From an uncultured Lacinutrix sp. (GTDB lineage: Bacteria > Bacteroidota > Bacteroidia > Flavobacteriales > Flavobacteriaceae), in assembly GCF_947500325.1 (NCBI RefSeq), contig NZ_CANMRQ010000001.1, positions 498,001-562,000 of the forward strand: a stretch of 64,000 nucleotides of DNA. The letters are read 5' to 3'. The position numbers and the translations under genes were made by a program. Each line of letters begins with the position of its first letter. The first letter of the stretch is position 1. Below the pieces are notes generated by a model. The model ran no database searches. It was not told the origin of the DNA and worked only from the letters and a program-made list of their open reading frames with translations. This document shows positions 24,279 through 34,330 of the stretch, piece by piece.

Positions 24279-25591
24279 TAAAGATCGAAACCAATATTTA
24301 CTCCTAATTTATTAGCAATTAGTTTGGTAATGCGTTGTTTTAATTCTGGAATTTTAACCGAGTCTAAAACATTATTACTAAAAGCGAACATTAATAAAGC
24401 TCTGGCTTCTTTTTCTGGAATACCACGTTGTTTCATATAAAACAAAGCACTTTCGTCTAATTGACCAATAGTACAACCATGAGAACATTTTACATCATCT
24501 GCAAAAATCTCTAATTGAGGCTTAGTATTTATAGCAGCTTTATCACTTAATAAAATGTTATTATTTGCTTGAAATGCGTTGGTTTTTTGCGCTTCTTTTT
24601 CAACAATTACTTTTCCATTAAAAACACCTGTAGAGCTATCTGCGAAAATACCTTTGTAATCTTGATGACTTTCGCAATTTGGTTCTATATGATGCACTAA
24701 AGTATTATGATCTACATGTTGTTTGTCACCAATAATGGTAATGCCTTTCATTGTAGAATCCATATGTTCACCATTTTGGTAAAAGTTAAGATTATTACGA
24801 GTTAATTTTCCTCCAAAAGAAAATGTATGTACAAAACAATTTGTTTGCTCTTTTTGCTCAACAAATGTATGATCTATTAAAGATGCATTTTGATTATCAT
24901 TTTGAACTTTATAATAGTCTACAATAGCGCGTTTATTTGCAAAAATTTCAGTGACACTATTAGTTAATACAGGATTATCTGTTAAGCTTTGGTGGCGTTC
25001 TATAATTTGAACATGAGAATTCTCTTCTACAACAATTAAATTTCGTGGTTGTAATAAAACTGCCGATTCATTTCCTGTAGAAAAATGAATAATTTGTATT
25101 GGTTTTTCTACAGCTTTATTCTTTGGGATATATATATAAGCGCCTTCGTTTGAAAAAGCAGTATTTAAAGATGCTAAACTATCTTTTGTTGCAATCTTAT
25201 TAAAATAATTTTCAATTACAGGCTTGTATTTATCTTTGTTTAAAGCAGAAGACATTAAGCAAACGTCAATACCATCATGAGTGACTTGAGATAAATGAGA
25301 TGAATATTTCCCATCAATAAAAATAATTTTATACGTATCTATATCGTGAATAAAATATTTTTTTATGTCTTTATATTCTAAGGCATTTTCTTGCTTTGGG
25401 AATACACTGTAATCATGTTTTAAAACACTGTTTAATGAAGTATACTTCCAAGCTTCTTCTTTTTTAGAAGGAAAGCCAGTATTTTCAAACGTCTTTAAAG
25501 CTTCATTTCTAATGTCGTGAACAGGCGAATCTACGTCTACACGATTTTCGAATGCTAAAAATGAGGTTACTAATTTTTCTTTTAAATCCAT
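24278..25591 (-). CDS. sufD: Fe-S cluster assembly protein SufD
   Basis: This 437-residue scaffold partner of SufBC has the SufBD core (SLASLNTAFSNEGAYIYIPK, HVDHNTLVHHIEPNCESHQDYKGIF) and a C-terminal segment (DVKCSHGCTIGQLDESALFYMKQRGIPE). SufBC2D takes persulfide and iron to build clusters. It starts 3 bp after sufC and overlaps sufS by one base, as expected in a suf operon. No anomalies were seen. Confidence 0.95.
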   Translation of the reverse strand: MDLKEKLVTSFLAFENRVDVDSPVHDIRNEALKTFENTGFPSKKEEAWKYTSLNSVLKHDYSVFPKQENALEYKDIKKYFIHDIDTYKIIFIDGKYSSHLSQVTHDGIDVCLMSSALNKDKYKPVIENYFNKIATKDSLASLNTAFSNEGAYIYIPKNKAVEKPIQIIHFSTGNESAVLLQPRNLIVVEENSHVQIIERHQSLTDNPVLTNSVTEIFANKRAIVDYYKVQNDNQNASLIDHTFVEQKEQTNCFVHTFSFGGKLTRNNLNFYQNGEHMDSTMKGITIIGDKQHVDHNTLVHHIEPNCESHQDYKGIFADSSTGVFNGKVIVEKEAQKTNAFQANNNILLSDKAAINTKPQLEIFADDVKCSHGCTIGQLDESALFYMKQRGIPEKEARALLMFAFSNNVLDSVKIPELKQRITKLIANKLGVNIGFDL

Positions 25592-25594
25592 TGT

Positions 25595-26347
25595 CTAAGC
25601 GTCTACTTCTTCTTTAATCCAATCGTAACCTTTTTCTTCTAACTCATGAGCTAGTTCTTTTCCTCCAGATTTTACAATACGGCCATTATATAAAACATGT
25701 ACAAAATCTGGTACAATATGGTCTAATAAACGTTGGTAATGCGTAATTACAACTACAGCATTATCTTTGGATTTTAATTTGTTAACACCATTGGCAACAA
25801 TACGAAGCGCATCAATATCTAAACCAGAATCGGTCTCATCTAAGATGGCTAATTTTGGTTCTAACATTGCCATTTGAAAAATCTCATTACGTTTCTTTTC
25901 TCCACCAGAAAATCCTTCGTTTAATGAGCGAGATAAGAATTTGCGATCTATTTCTAAAAGTTCAGATTTTTCACGAATCATTTTAAGCATGTCCTTAGCA
26001 GGCATATCTTCAAGGCCTTTAGCTTTACGCGTTTCGTTTATAGCGGTTTTCATAAAGTTCGTTACCGAAACTCCAGGAATCTCAACAGGATATTGAAACG
26101 ATAAAAAGATGCCTTTATGTGCACGTTCTTCTGCAGCTAATTCTTCTAGATCTTCACCTTCAAGAATGATTTCGCCTTTCTCAACTTCATACTCTTCTTT
26201 TCCTGCTATAACAGAAGCTAATGTACTTTTTCCAGATCCATTTGGACCCATAATAGCATGTACTTCTCCTGCTTTTACTTCAAGGTTAATTCCTTTTAAA
26301 ATAGACTTATCTTCAACACTTGCGTGTAAATCTTTAATTTGTAACAT
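25595..26347 (-). CDS. sufC: Fe-S cluster assembly ATPase SufC
   Basis: This 250-residue ABC-type ATPase has a Walker A (GPNGSGKSTL), Q-loop region (FLSFQYPVEIPG), signature NEGFSGGEKKRNE and a Walker B (LAILDETDSGLD). It drives SufBC2D conformational change. The frame extends upstream only to a TTG inside the preceding lipoprotein gene, so the ATG at 26347 is taken; that leaves a 4-bp gap to the upstream stop. Clear family assignment. Confidence 0.96.
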   Translation of the reverse strand: MLQIKDLHASVEDKSILKGINLEVKAGEVHAIMGPNGSGKSTLASVIAGKEEYEVEKGEIILEGEDLEELAAEERAHKGIFLSFQYPVEIPGVSVTNFMKTAINETRKAKGLEDMPAKDMLKMIREKSELLEIDRKFLSRSLNEGFSGGEKKRNEIFQMAMLEPKLAILDETDSGLDIDALRIVANGVNKLKSKDNAVVVITHYQRLLDHIVPDFVHVLYNGRIVKSGGKELAHELEEKGYDWIKEEVDA

Positions 26348-26351
26348 ATGT

Positions 26352-26768
26352 TTATTGACCAATTTTAACGACTTCGTTTTGTTTTGGATCTAATTTTTTG
26401 ACGTTTATAATTTCTTTTATTTCAACTCTATATGGCCAACCTTCCTCTGCTTCAGGTTTTGGTATTATTTTACCTCTTATTTCTGCCATGATACCATCTG
26501 TAGATTCTTTTCTATGCGATGCTCCCATTTTATATAATTCTTGCATTTTGTCATCTATAACAACACCATAAACAGAATTTCCTACTTGTAATACAGCTGC
26601 ATCAGCAAAATAAATGAATTCGCCTTTCAATAAGGTTAATCCGTCGCTTTGTTTTTCAGTTTTTTCAGGGCCATCTGCACCAATAGTTGTTGTTTCGGAC
26701 TTCGTTTCATTTTTACAGCTTGTAAAAACAAAAACACATAAAAGTAATATTAAAATATGCTTCATCAT
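26352..26768 (-). CDS. Small lipoprotein of unknown function in the suf locus
   Basis: This 138-residue lipoprotein has its lipobox at FTSCKN (Cys near residue 18). After a charged linker it carries a compact domain (GEFIYFADAAVLQVGN through RGKIIPKPEAEEGWPYRVEIKEI), probably an OB-like beta fold as in some NlpE-type lipoproteins. That comparison is tentative. Its start overlaps the upstream MBL gene stop by one base (TAATG), so the two are co-translated. Its presence between sufB and sufC is unexplained. Confidence 0.7.
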   Translation of the reverse strand: MMKHILILLLCVFVFTSCKNETKSETTTIGADGPEKTEKQSDGLTLLKGEFIYFADAAVLQVGNSVYGVVIDDKMQELYKMGASHRKESTDGIMAEIRGKIIPKPEAEEGWPYRVEIKEIINVKKLDPKQNEVVKIGQ

Positions 26769-27646
26769 TATTTTAAGAATTTAGGATATTTAGGTAATTT
26801 ATTAAAATCTTCTACAGAATGTTGAATGTAAACTTTTGCATTGGTTTCTTTAGCAAAGGCTTCAAAAGCATCCATACTTTTTAATGTTTGATCTACATTA
26901 AAGTTGAAACTAGGTACACCACGATTGTCTCTATTTTCTTGTAAATGATATAAATCTCCAGTAAGTAAAATAGAACCAGCTTCAGCTAAATTTAAATATA
27001 ATACTTGATGACCAGGTGTATGTCCTGGCATAGATTTTATAATCACTGTGCCATCGCCAAAAACATCATGATCACCATTAAGCTTTTTTACTTTTGTTAA
27101 TGTCGCTATTGGAGGATAATTGTCTCCTTTTTTTTGTTCATCACTAGTGATAAAATTATATTCACTTTCTTGAACTAACCATGTTGCCTCTGAAAATTTT
27201 GAAGCAGATCCAGTGTGATCAAAATGAGAGTGTGATAATGCTATGTAATTAAAATCTTTTGGTGTTAAATTCAAAGCTTTTAATTGAGAGACTATTGAAT
27301 CTTTTCTAGATACTGTAAAAGCGCCATTTGGAGTGGTAAATGGTTCTTGCCCAACTAAGCCTTCTGCTAAACCTGCATCCCAAAGTAAACGGCCATTAGG
27401 GTGCTCAACAATGTAAAAGGCATCTGCAAAAGTTTTCGATTGTCCTTTAAAGGCATCGTCTTGCGCAAAAATCTCTAGTTTATTTACTAATACATTACCG
27501 CCATCTAAAGTATATAGTTTTACTTCAGTTTTTTTAAGTTCAGCTTCTTCTTGTGCTGCATTATAACCATCTTCTACTCCCTTTTTAAAATCTTTACAAG
27601 ATATGAAGCTAATGATAAGTATTAATAACAGAATTACTTTTTTCAT
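26768..27646 (-). CDS. MBL-fold metallo-hydrolase lipoprotein (AHL-lactonase-like)
   Basis: This 292-residue protein starts at ATG 27646; a longer TTG start would overlap sufB. It has a lipoprotein signal (SFISCKD, Cys near 17). The metal site HSHFDH follows LSH around residue 140, with SMPGHTPGHQ and LLTGDLYH later, all characteristic of the metallo-beta-lactamase superfamily. The layout resembles N-acyl homoserine lactonase-type enzymes, but a thiol-ester or persulfide-related hydrolase is as possible. It lies 11 bp after sufB and is coupled to the following lipoprotein. Confidence 0.8.
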   Translation of the reverse strand: MKKVILLLILIISFISCKDFKKGVEDGYNAAQEEAELKKTEVKLYTLDGGNVLVNKLEIFAQDDAFKGQSKTFADAFYIVEHPNGRLLWDAGLAEGLVGQEPFTTPNGAFTVSRKDSIVSQLKALNLTPKDFNYIALSHSHFDHTGSASKFSEATWLVQESEYNFITSDEQKKGDNYPPIATLTKVKKLNGDHDVFGDGTVIIKSMPGHTPGHQVLYLNLAEAGSILLTGDLYHLQENRDNRGVPSFNFNVDQTLKSMDAFEAFAKETNAKVYIQHSVEDFNKLPKYPKFLK

Positions 27647-27656
27647 AACGATTAAT

Positions 27657-29105
27657 TTATCCAACAGAGCCTTCAAGACTAATTTCTAAAAGTTTTTGTG
27701 CTTCAACAGCAAATTCCATTGGTAATTTATTTAATACTTCTTTACTAAAACCGTTTACAATTAAAGCAATAGCCTTTTCTGTGTCAATACCACGTTGGTT
27801 ACAATAGAAAATTTGATCTTCACCAATTTTACTAGTAGTAGCTTCGTGCTCTATCATAGCCGTTTTATTCTTTGCTTCTATGTATGGAAATGTATGTGCA
27901 CCACATTCATTGCCCATTAGTAAACTATCGCATTGTGAGAAATTACGAGCATTGTCTGCACGAGAACTTACTTGTACTAATCCACGATATGAATTTTGAG
28001 ATTTTCCTGCAGAAATTCCTTTAGAAATAATAGTCGATTTGGTGTTTTTACCCAAATGAATCATTTTAGTTCCAGTATCTGCTTGTTGGTAATTGTTTGT
28101 TACTGCTATAGAGTAGAATTCTCCTACAGAGTTATCTCCTTTTAATATACAAGAAGGATATTTCCATGTTACAGCACTTCCAGTTTCTACTTGTGTCCAT
28201 GAGATTTTTGCGTTTTTCTCACATAAGCCTCTTTTGGTTACAAAATTGAATACACCACCTTTTCCTTCAGCATTACCTGGATACCAATTTTGTACAGTAG
28301 AATATTTTATTTCTGCATCATCTAAAGCAATAAGCTCCACTACAGCAGCATGTAATTGGTTCTCATCACGACTTGGTGCAGTACAACCTTCTAGGTATGA
28401 TACATAACTACCTTCGTCTGCAATAACTAGCGTTCTTTCAAACTGCCCTGTTCCTGCTTGGTTTATTCTAAAATAAGTTGATAGCTCCATTGGGCAACGT
28501 ACTCCTTTTGGAATATAACAGAATGATCCATCACTAAACACTGCAGAGTTAAGTGCAGCATAAAAATTGTCTTTAGTTGGAACAACTGTACCAATATATT
28601 TTTTTACAAGTTCTGGATGCTCTTTTATAGCTTCAGAAATACTCATAAAAATTATTCCCTTTTCTCCTAATGTCTTTTTAAAAGTAGTTGCAACAGAAAC
28701 AGAATCTACTACAACATCCATAGCGACATTGGCTAATTTTTTTTGCTCATCAATAGAAATTCCTAATTTTTCAAACGTAGCTAAAAGTTCAGGATCTACT
28801 TCGTCTAAACTATCATATTTTGGTTTGCTATTAGGTGCAGAATAATATGATATAGCTTGAAAATCTGGTTTTTCATAATTAACATTTGCCCATTCAGGCT
28901 CTTCCATCGCTTTCCAAACTTTAAAGGCTTCTAGTCTCCATTCTGTCATCCATTCTGGTTCTTCCTTTTTCTTAGAAATTGCGCGTACAATATCTTCATT
29001 TAAGCCAACAGGAAAAGTTTCAGAGTCTATGTCTGTATAAAAACCATATTCGTACTCTTTGGTTTTAAGCTCTTCTCTTAAATCGTCTTCTGTATATTTA
29101 CTCAT
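27657..29105 (-). CDS. sufB: Fe-S cluster assembly protein SufB
   Basis: This 482-residue scaffold protein shows the SufB signatures [55 protein letters not shown] and a late [16 protein letters not shown]. It is the main cluster-building subunit of SufBC2D. It follows the SufA-type gene by 12 bp. Length and sequence are typical. Confidence 0.97.
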   Translation of the reverse strand: MSKYTEDDLREELKTKEYEYGFYTDIDSETFPVGLNEDIVRAISKKKEEPEWMTEWRLEAFKVWKAMEEPEWANVNYEKPDFQAISYYSAPNSKPKYDSLDEVDPELLATFEKLGISIDEQKKLANVAMDVVVDSVSVATTFKKTLGEKGIIFMSISEAIKEHPELVKKYIGTVVPTKDNFYAALNSAVFSDGSFCYIPKGVRCPMELSTYFRINQAGTGQFERTLVIADEGSYVSYLEGCTAPSRDENQLHAAVVELIALDDAEIKYSTVQNWYPGNAEGKGGVFNFVTKRGLCEKNAKISWTQVETGSAVTWKYPSCILKGDNSVGEFYSIAVTNNYQQADTGTKMIHLGKNTKSTIISKGISAGKSQNSYRGLVQVSSRADNARNFSQCDSLLMGNECGAHTFPYIEAKNKTAMIEHEATTSKIGEDQIFYCNQRGIDTEKAIALIVNGFSKEVLNKLPMEFAVEAQKLLEISLEGSVG

Positions 29106-29117
29106 TTTGTCTTAAAA

Positions 29118-29447
29118 TTATAAAGAGAAACTTTCTCCACAACCGCAAGTTCGGTTTGCATTAGGGTTATTAAATACGAAGCCAGTTCCGTTTAAACCAC
29201 CAGAATATTCTAATGTGGTACCAATAAGGTATAAGAAGCTTTTTTTATCAACTATGATTTTTACACCATTGTCTTCAAAAACTTTATCTTCTTCTTCTTG
29301 GGTCTTGTCAAATTTCAAATCGTAAGACAAGCCAGAGCAACCACCGCTTTTAACTCCAACACGAACATAGTCTTCGTTAGGATTATAGCCGTCATCTGTC
29401 ATTAACTCAACGACTTTCTTTTTAGCTGTTTCAGAAACTTTTATCAT
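29118..29447 (-). CDS. HesB/IscA-type Fe-S carrier (SufA-like)
   Basis: This 109-residue A-type carrier has the three cluster-binding Cys: one in SGGCSGLSYDLKF and two in the final NRTCGCGESF. It holds and transfers Fe-S clusters and is the first gene of the suf operon on the minus strand. About 130 bp upstream to 29578 contains no other gene and presumably the operon promoter, though no clear consensus was picked. Confidence 0.95.
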   Translation of the reverse strand: MIKVSETAKKKVVELMTDDGYNPNEDYVRVGVKSGGCSGLSYDLKFDKTQEEEDKVFEDNGVKIIVDKKSFLYLIGTTLEYSGGLNGTGFVFNNPNANRTCGCGESFSL

Positions 29448-29577
29448 ATTCTTATATAGAATTTATCTAAATAGAGTGCAAAGATACGATATAAGTCTCT
29501 TTTTACCATATAACCTAACATTATATTAGTATATGAAGTAATAGTATTTTTTTATGAACAGCTTTCTTTAAAAAGTC

Positions 29578-30645
29578 TTAATTCTGAAAGTCTGGATTGG
29601 TAAGAAAAGATGGGTCAGATAGAGACAGTAAAAAAGCTTTTAAATCTGCTTTATCTTGATCTGAAAGTTGAACGCCGCCTTGATCAACTTTTTTCATTAA
29701 AGGGTCTATAGTTGAAGAGTTTTGAAGACCTTCACTATAAAAATCAATAACTTCATCTAATGTGCTAAAACGACCATCATGCATATATGGAGCTGTATAT
29801 GCTAAATTTCTAAGTGATGGACTTTTAAATTTTCCATTGTCATTTGGATCACCAGTTACAGCTCCCAAACCAAGATCTGAGAATGTTGAATCTAAGCCAT
29901 TATTATGAAAAATATTATCAGTCCATAAAGGATTATTTGGATTTCCATGACAGTGAAAACAATCTCCTTTTGCCTCGTCTAAAAACACATTAAGACCATT
30001 TTGTTCTTGAGGTGTAAGAGTTGCTAATCCTTGATCTGCTCTATCAAATTTTGAGTTAGCAGAAATTAAAGTGCGTTCAAATTGGGCAATAGCTTTTGCT
30101 GTAAGTTCTTTTGTAATTGTAGTAGTTTTGAATGCTTTGCGAAATAACTCTGGATATTCAGGGTGTGTTTGTAATTTGTTTACAACATCATCCCAGTTAC
30201 TATTCATTTCAATAGTGTTTTGCACTGGTTCTAATGCTTGTCTTTCTAAACTTAATTCTTTGCCATCCCAAGCAAAACGCTCACCATAATTCCATGCTAA
30301 ATTAAATAAAGGCATGGAGTTTCGGTTTCCAAAAACACCGTTTATTCCATCACTAGTTGGGGTATTATCTGTAAATGCATTTTGAGGACTATGGCAATTT
30401 GCACATGACATAGTTTCATCTCCAGATAAAATAGGGTCGAAAAACAATTTCTTTCCTAAAGCTACTCCTTCTATAGTTTGAGGGTTATTATTTGGTATAA
30501 CTGGAGCAATAATATTTTGTTCGAAAATTGCAGGTATTTCTAATGAGTTTGGTGTTGGTTCATATACTTCCGTATCTGGAGTGTCATCTTTTGAACAAGA
30601 AGATACAGAGACTATGAGAAGTAAGTATATGAACCAATTTTTCAT
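29578..30645 (-). CDS. Di-heme cytochrome c peroxidase / MbnH-like (MauG superfamily)
   Basis: This 355-residue lipoprotein (VSSCSKD, Cys17) has two CxxCH heme sites: CANCH at 81-85 and CFHCH at 229-233. Between them lies a CCP/MauG-type core (AYTAPYMHDGRFSTLDEV later on). MauG-superfamily enzymes use the hemes to oxidise partner proteins or peroxide. The immediately upstream gene encodes an MbnP-like protein, and MbnH enzymes make kynurenine from a Trp in MbnP to create a copper site. That pairing makes MbnH a better guess than a plain peroxidase. It is the last gene of the set. Confidence 0.85.
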   Translation of the reverse strand: MKNWFIYLLLIVSVSSCSKDDTPDTEVYEPTPNSLEIPAIFEQNIIAPVIPNNNPQTIEGVALGKKLFFDPILSGDETMSCANCHSPQNAFTDNTPTSDGINGVFGNRNSMPLFNLAWNYGERFAWDGKELSLERQALEPVQNTIEMNSNWDDVVNKLQTHPEYPELFRKAFKTTTITKELTAKAIAQFERTLISANSKFDRADQGLATLTPQEQNGLNVFLDEAKGDCFHCHGNPNNPLWTDNIFHNNGLDSTFSDLGLGAVTGDPNDNGKFKSPSLRNLAYTAPYMHDGRFSTLDEVIDFYSEGLQNSSTIDPLMKKVDQGGVQLSDQDKADLKAFLLSLSDPSFLTNPDFQN

Positions 30646-30648
30646 TAA

Positions 30649-31431
30649 TTATTGTGTTACGGTACCTAAGCCAAATACATTTTGTCCATTTTGATTCATT
30701 AACAATTGGGCATTAGCGTTTGGCATTAAAACTTGATTTAAGACATTTAAGTCCCATGTGTTAGGGTTTTTAAACCATTCAGCAACATTCATTTTAACCT
30801 CAATAGTTATATCATCGCTTATTGTCATTGCTCCTAAATCGACAGTAATAAATGTAGGCTGATCTGGGAATACAGGAGGCATACCTGCATTAACAGCTCT
30901 AATGTGGTGGTAATTGAAAGGAGCGTCTGTGACAGTACTATTAGTATATTTTCCGTCAAATTGCATATAGTGATATCCACCACCTAATGCGGCCATAGGG
31001 ACATTAAAAGAAGCTGAATTTAAATCTGTATAAGCACCATCAATATTATCTTCATGTTTTAATCCGTAAGTAAATGATACACTTGTGTAAGCTCCGGTTG
31101 GAATTTTCATTTCTGGATTATAATTTAAATCATCATTAGTAACGTCTACTAACTTATAACCTTCAATAGTTGTACTTTCTCCATTAGCTTTTGTGAAAGT
31201 AACATCAGAAATGATATATCGCAACCTTGTCATTGTAATCATTTCACCATTAGCATTAGTATACTGGGTGTTTTCAAAATCTGAACCAGCTATTGCTGTA
31301 TCATCCCAGTTATGAGTGAAGTTAAAACTTGTTTTAGCTTCTGTTTTTGTTTTTAAATTGTCATCATTATCATCACTACAAGAGGTAAATGTAATAGCTG
31401 AAATTATTAAAAGGGCAAAAATCTTTTTCAT
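30649..31431 (-). CDS. MbnP family copper-binding-type lipoprotein
   Basis: This 260-residue lipoprotein (TFTSCSDD, Cys18) has the MbnP pattern: FNFTHNWDDTAIA at the start, LRYIISDVTFTK, GAYTSVSFTYGL, then GYHYMQFDGKY and PFNYHHIRAVNAG with His residues, and a tail with EWFKNPNTWDLN. MbnP proteins bind copper after their MauG-type partner converts a Trp to kynurenine. The partner-like gene starts 3 bp downstream. Trp residues in the NTW/EW tail are candidates but were not mapped to the modified one. Confidence 0.78.
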   Translation of the reverse strand: MKKIFALLIISAITFTSCSDDNDDNLKTKTEAKTSFNFTHNWDDTAIAGSDFENTQYTNANGEMITMTRLRYIISDVTFTKANGESTTIEGYKLVDVTNDDLNYNPEMKIPTGAYTSVSFTYGLKHEDNIDGAYTDLNSASFNVPMAALGGGYHYMQFDGKYTNSTVTDAPFNYHHIRAVNAGMPPVFPDQPTFITVDLGAMTISDDITIEVKMNVAEWFKNPNTWDLNVLNQVLMPNANAQLLMNQNGQNVFGLGTVTQ

Positions 31432-31434
31432 TTA

Positions 31435-32778
31435 TTATTTAATTTTTATTATTAGTAAATCACTAAAACCTTTGTTTTCGATTAAATCACCATCATTACT
31501 AGTTGCATCACCTACAGCAACTACAGTTTTGTCATTTAGTTCTGTTATACCATATGCAAAATCAATATTAGAACCACCGACAGTTTTTTGCCATTCTAAT
31601 ATTCCATTGCTATCGACTTTTAAAACCCAAGCATCATTTTGCCCTTGGTTAATAGTTAAATCCCCATCTGAGCTTCTAGAGCTTCCAGATAATAGAAAGC
31701 CATTGTCTTGTGTTTTAACTATTGCTCTAGCGACATCGAAACTTGAACCACCGATAGTTTTTTCCCAAAGTAATTCTCCTAATGGAGATATTTTAATAAG
31801 CCATAAATCGGCCGCTCCATTATTATTTGAAATATCGGTGTCACTACTTCTAGTGTCTCCAGCAATAATGTAATTACCATCTCCAGATTTTACAATGCCT
31901 CTAGCTTCGTCTATTTCTGAACCTCCAAAAGATTTTTCCCAAATCAAACTTCCTGTATTAGAAATTTTAATGACCCAAAAATCATAAGAGCCTTTATTGT
32001 TGCTAATGTCTGTATCAGCACTGTCCGATCCGCCAGCAATTATAAAGGCATTGTCATCAGTTTCTACTATACCTTCAGGTGTGTCTGTAAATAATCCACC
32101 AAAAAATTTACTCCATTCTATATCGCCATCTGTATTCAGTTTTATTATCCAATAATCGCCACCTGCATGTCTACTACTGTTTCTAGAGGTGTTACCTTCT
32201 CCTCCAGATGCAGTAACATCTAAAACGCCAGAAATTAAGTAGCCATTATCATTTGTTTGTATTACCGAAATGCCAGAATCTGTACCAGAATAGCCAAAAG
32301 ATTTTTGCCAAGAAATATTTCCAGAAGCATCTAACTTTGCTAACCAATAATCTTCTTGGCCAGCATTAGTACTTACATCTTCGTTACTACTGTAGCTTGA
32401 GCCTAAAATAGCATAACCACCATCTTGTGTTTGTATTATATCTTTGCCACGATCATCTTCACTACCACCATATGTTTTATTCCATTGTAGTTCGCTATCT
32501 GTATCAAATTTTAATAACCAATAGTCAAAACTTTCATCAGTTTTATCTGTAATATCTCCATTGGTACTTTGTGTATAACCTAATACGGCATAACCACCAT
32601 CTAAAGTACTTACAACTGCTTGTGCGCTTTCGTTTTTACTTCCACCATATACTCTAGCAAAATCTAAAATGCCAGTGACAGAATTATTAGTTGGTGTTAT
32701 GGTATCATCATCACTTTTACAACTATTAAAAACAAATAATATAGATGCAATAAATATTAAGACTCTTTGAAAACGCAT
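31435..32778 (-). CDS. Seven-bladed propeller lipoprotein
   Basis: This 447-residue lipoprotein (FNSCKSDD, Cys19) is built of seven repeats of about 50-60 residues, each with a GGS-type turn, an IVxTxDxGYxIxG strand and a W-x-x-K-x strand (for example GGSEIDEARGIVKSGDGNYI, then WVIKISNTGSLIWEKS). Seven repeats imply a closed seven-bladed beta-propeller. No enzyme motif is seen, so a binding or scaffolding role is likely. It starts 10 bp after the preceding choice-of-anchor gene and ends 3 bp before the MbnP gene. Confidence 0.78.
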   Translation of the reverse strand: MRFQRVLIFIASILFVFNSCKSDDDTITPTNNSVTGILDFARVYGGSKNESAQAVVSTLDGGYAVLGYTQSTNGDITDKTDESFDYWLLKFDTDSELQWNKTYGGSEDDRGKDIIQTQDGGYAILGSSYSSNEDVSTNAGQEDYWLAKLDASGNISWQKSFGYSGTDSGISVIQTNDNGYLISGVLDVTASGGEGNTSRNSSRHAGGDYWIIKLNTDGDIEWSKFFGGLFTDTPEGIVETDDNAFIIAGGSDSADTDISNNKGSYDFWVIKISNTGSLIWEKSFGGSEIDEARGIVKSGDGNYIIAGDTRSSDTDISNNNGAADLWLIKISPLGELLWEKTIGGSSFDVARAIVKTQDNGFLLSGSSRSSDGDLTINQGQNDAWVLKVDSNGILEWQKTVGGSNIDFAYGITELNDKTVVAVGDATSNDGDLIENKGFSDLLIIKIK

Positions 32779-32788
32779 TGTTTTTTAT

Positions 32789-34264
32789 TTATGGTTGGCT
32801 TTTCTTGATAATAAATAAACCTCTATCAATATCGCTAATAACTATGTTGCCACTAGCGAAATAAGGATATACATTCCATGCGCCATTAAAATTAGCATTA
32901 TTATCATCTGGGTAAGTATCAAAGAAACCAACTTCTGTCATTGAATTGCTTCCTATGTTCGATATGTCTATCATACGCACACCAGCTCTATAATTGGCTT
33001 GAAAATACGTGTTGTTATGTATATAGCCATTATGATCTATTGCAGGAGTATTACCTGTATATTCCATATGAAATGTTGGATTGTCTAAATCTGTAAAATC
33101 GAAAATTAATGCTCTAGTATTACCACCAAAATTTTGTTCATCTAATTCATCTCCAAGTATAAAGTATTTCATATCACCAGTAAACCAGCCTTGGTGTGTA
33201 TATCCAATGTTATTATAACTAATAGTTGAAATTCCTACTGGATTTGCTTTGTCAGTAATATCAACAATCACAACTTCATTTTCATTACTCCCAATTAAAA
33301 TTTCTTTTCCTGTATAGTCAGAATCTGGACCGTTATATGTTACCACTTGCGCATCATGAGAGTATCCTCCATCTGCATAACCACCTGCAGCAACAGGATT
33401 TGTTGGGTTTTGTATATTAACAAAATGTGGTCCACCATTAAAAGTAGGTGTTCCATTTAACCTTGTTCCAACGCCATAGGCATAACCACTGTCTTCATTA
33501 ATAACAATGTTATGAGCACGACCAAAGCCTGTGTAACGTGCATCAGCAGTAAAAGTTTCAGGTGCATTAGTAACGTTTCTTAATCTAGTTAAATCAAATA
33601 CTTGCATACCGTGATTAGAAGCTTCACTAACAATAAATGCATGATTATTATATACTTTTATATCTCTCCAACTACTATTTACAGTGGCAGTTGGAAGTAT
33701 TCCAACAACAACTAATTGTGAGGTGTTTGTTATATCAACAAAAACTGAGGCAGAAGAAGTTCCTACCAAAGCATATTCTCTTCCAGAGACTGGATCTGTC
33801 CATCCCCAGGAATCATTACCACTACCTGCAGCTCCCATTTCGGCAACTGAAAGTGTTGCCATTAGATCATAATCGTTGCAAGGAAAATTTCCTGCCATGC
33901 CATTTTCACAAGGAAATAATGGTTGTGGATTTCCTTCACAGATATCGCCAATACCATCAGAATTTAAATCTAATTGATCTGGATTGGCCTGATTTGGACA
34001 GTTGTCAATATTATCCATAACTCCATCTCCATCACGATCATCACAGACATCACCAATACCATTATCATTAGAATCTAATTGATCAGGGTTACTTGCCTCA
34101 GGACAGTTGTCTGAAATGTCTGCAACACCATCATTATCTTGATCTGGAAATGCGGTTAATGTAGAATTATCATCATCGTTAGAGCAGCTAATAGATACTG
34201 TTATTAAAAAGAATCCAAGACCAAAAAGGGTAGCAATTTTAAAAATGTTTTTTAATTTTTTCAT
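32789..34264 (-). CDS. Choice-of-anchor B family lipoprotein with thrombospondin-3 repeats
   Basis: This 491-residue lipoprotein starts at ATG 34264; the frame's longer start is a TTG. The lipobox is near ISCSND. Two thrombospondin type-3 calcium-binding repeats (DQDNDGVADISDNCP and DRDGDGVMDNIDNCP) precede a LVIVD-type propeller typical of choice-of-anchor B proteins (WRDIKVYNNHAFIVSE, SHDAQVVTYNGPDSDYTGKE, DHNGYIHNNTYFQANYRAG). It lacks the T9SS tail that its paralogue carries, so it is lipid-anchored. It is the second gene of the five-gene set. Confidence 0.85.
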   Translation of the reverse strand: MKKLKNIFKIATLFGLGFFLITVSISCSNDDDNSTLTAFPDQDNDGVADISDNCPEASNPDQLDSNDNGIGDVCDDRDGDGVMDNIDNCPNQANPDQLDLNSDGIGDICEGNPQPLFPCENGMAGNFPCNDYDLMATLSVAEMGAAGSGNDSWGWTDPVSGREYALVGTSSASVFVDITNTSQLVVVGILPTATVNSSWRDIKVYNNHAFIVSEASNHGMQVFDLTRLRNVTNAPETFTADARYTGFGRAHNIVINEDSGYAYGVGTRLNGTPTFNGGPHFVNIQNPTNPVAAGGYADGGYSHDAQVVTYNGPDSDYTGKEILIGSNENEVVIVDITDKANPVGISTISYNNIGYTHQGWFTGDMKYFILGDELDEQNFGGNTRALIFDFTDLDNPTFHMEYTGNTPAIDHNGYIHNNTYFQANYRAGVRMIDISNIGSNSMTEVGFFDTYPDDNNANFNGAWNVYPYFASGNIVISDIDRGLFIIKKSQP

Positions 34265-34330
34265 TGAATTCAATGTTTTAAGTTTTTTTGTCTATGTATA
34301 ATAGTTAATAGACTAAATTAATAATTCAAT

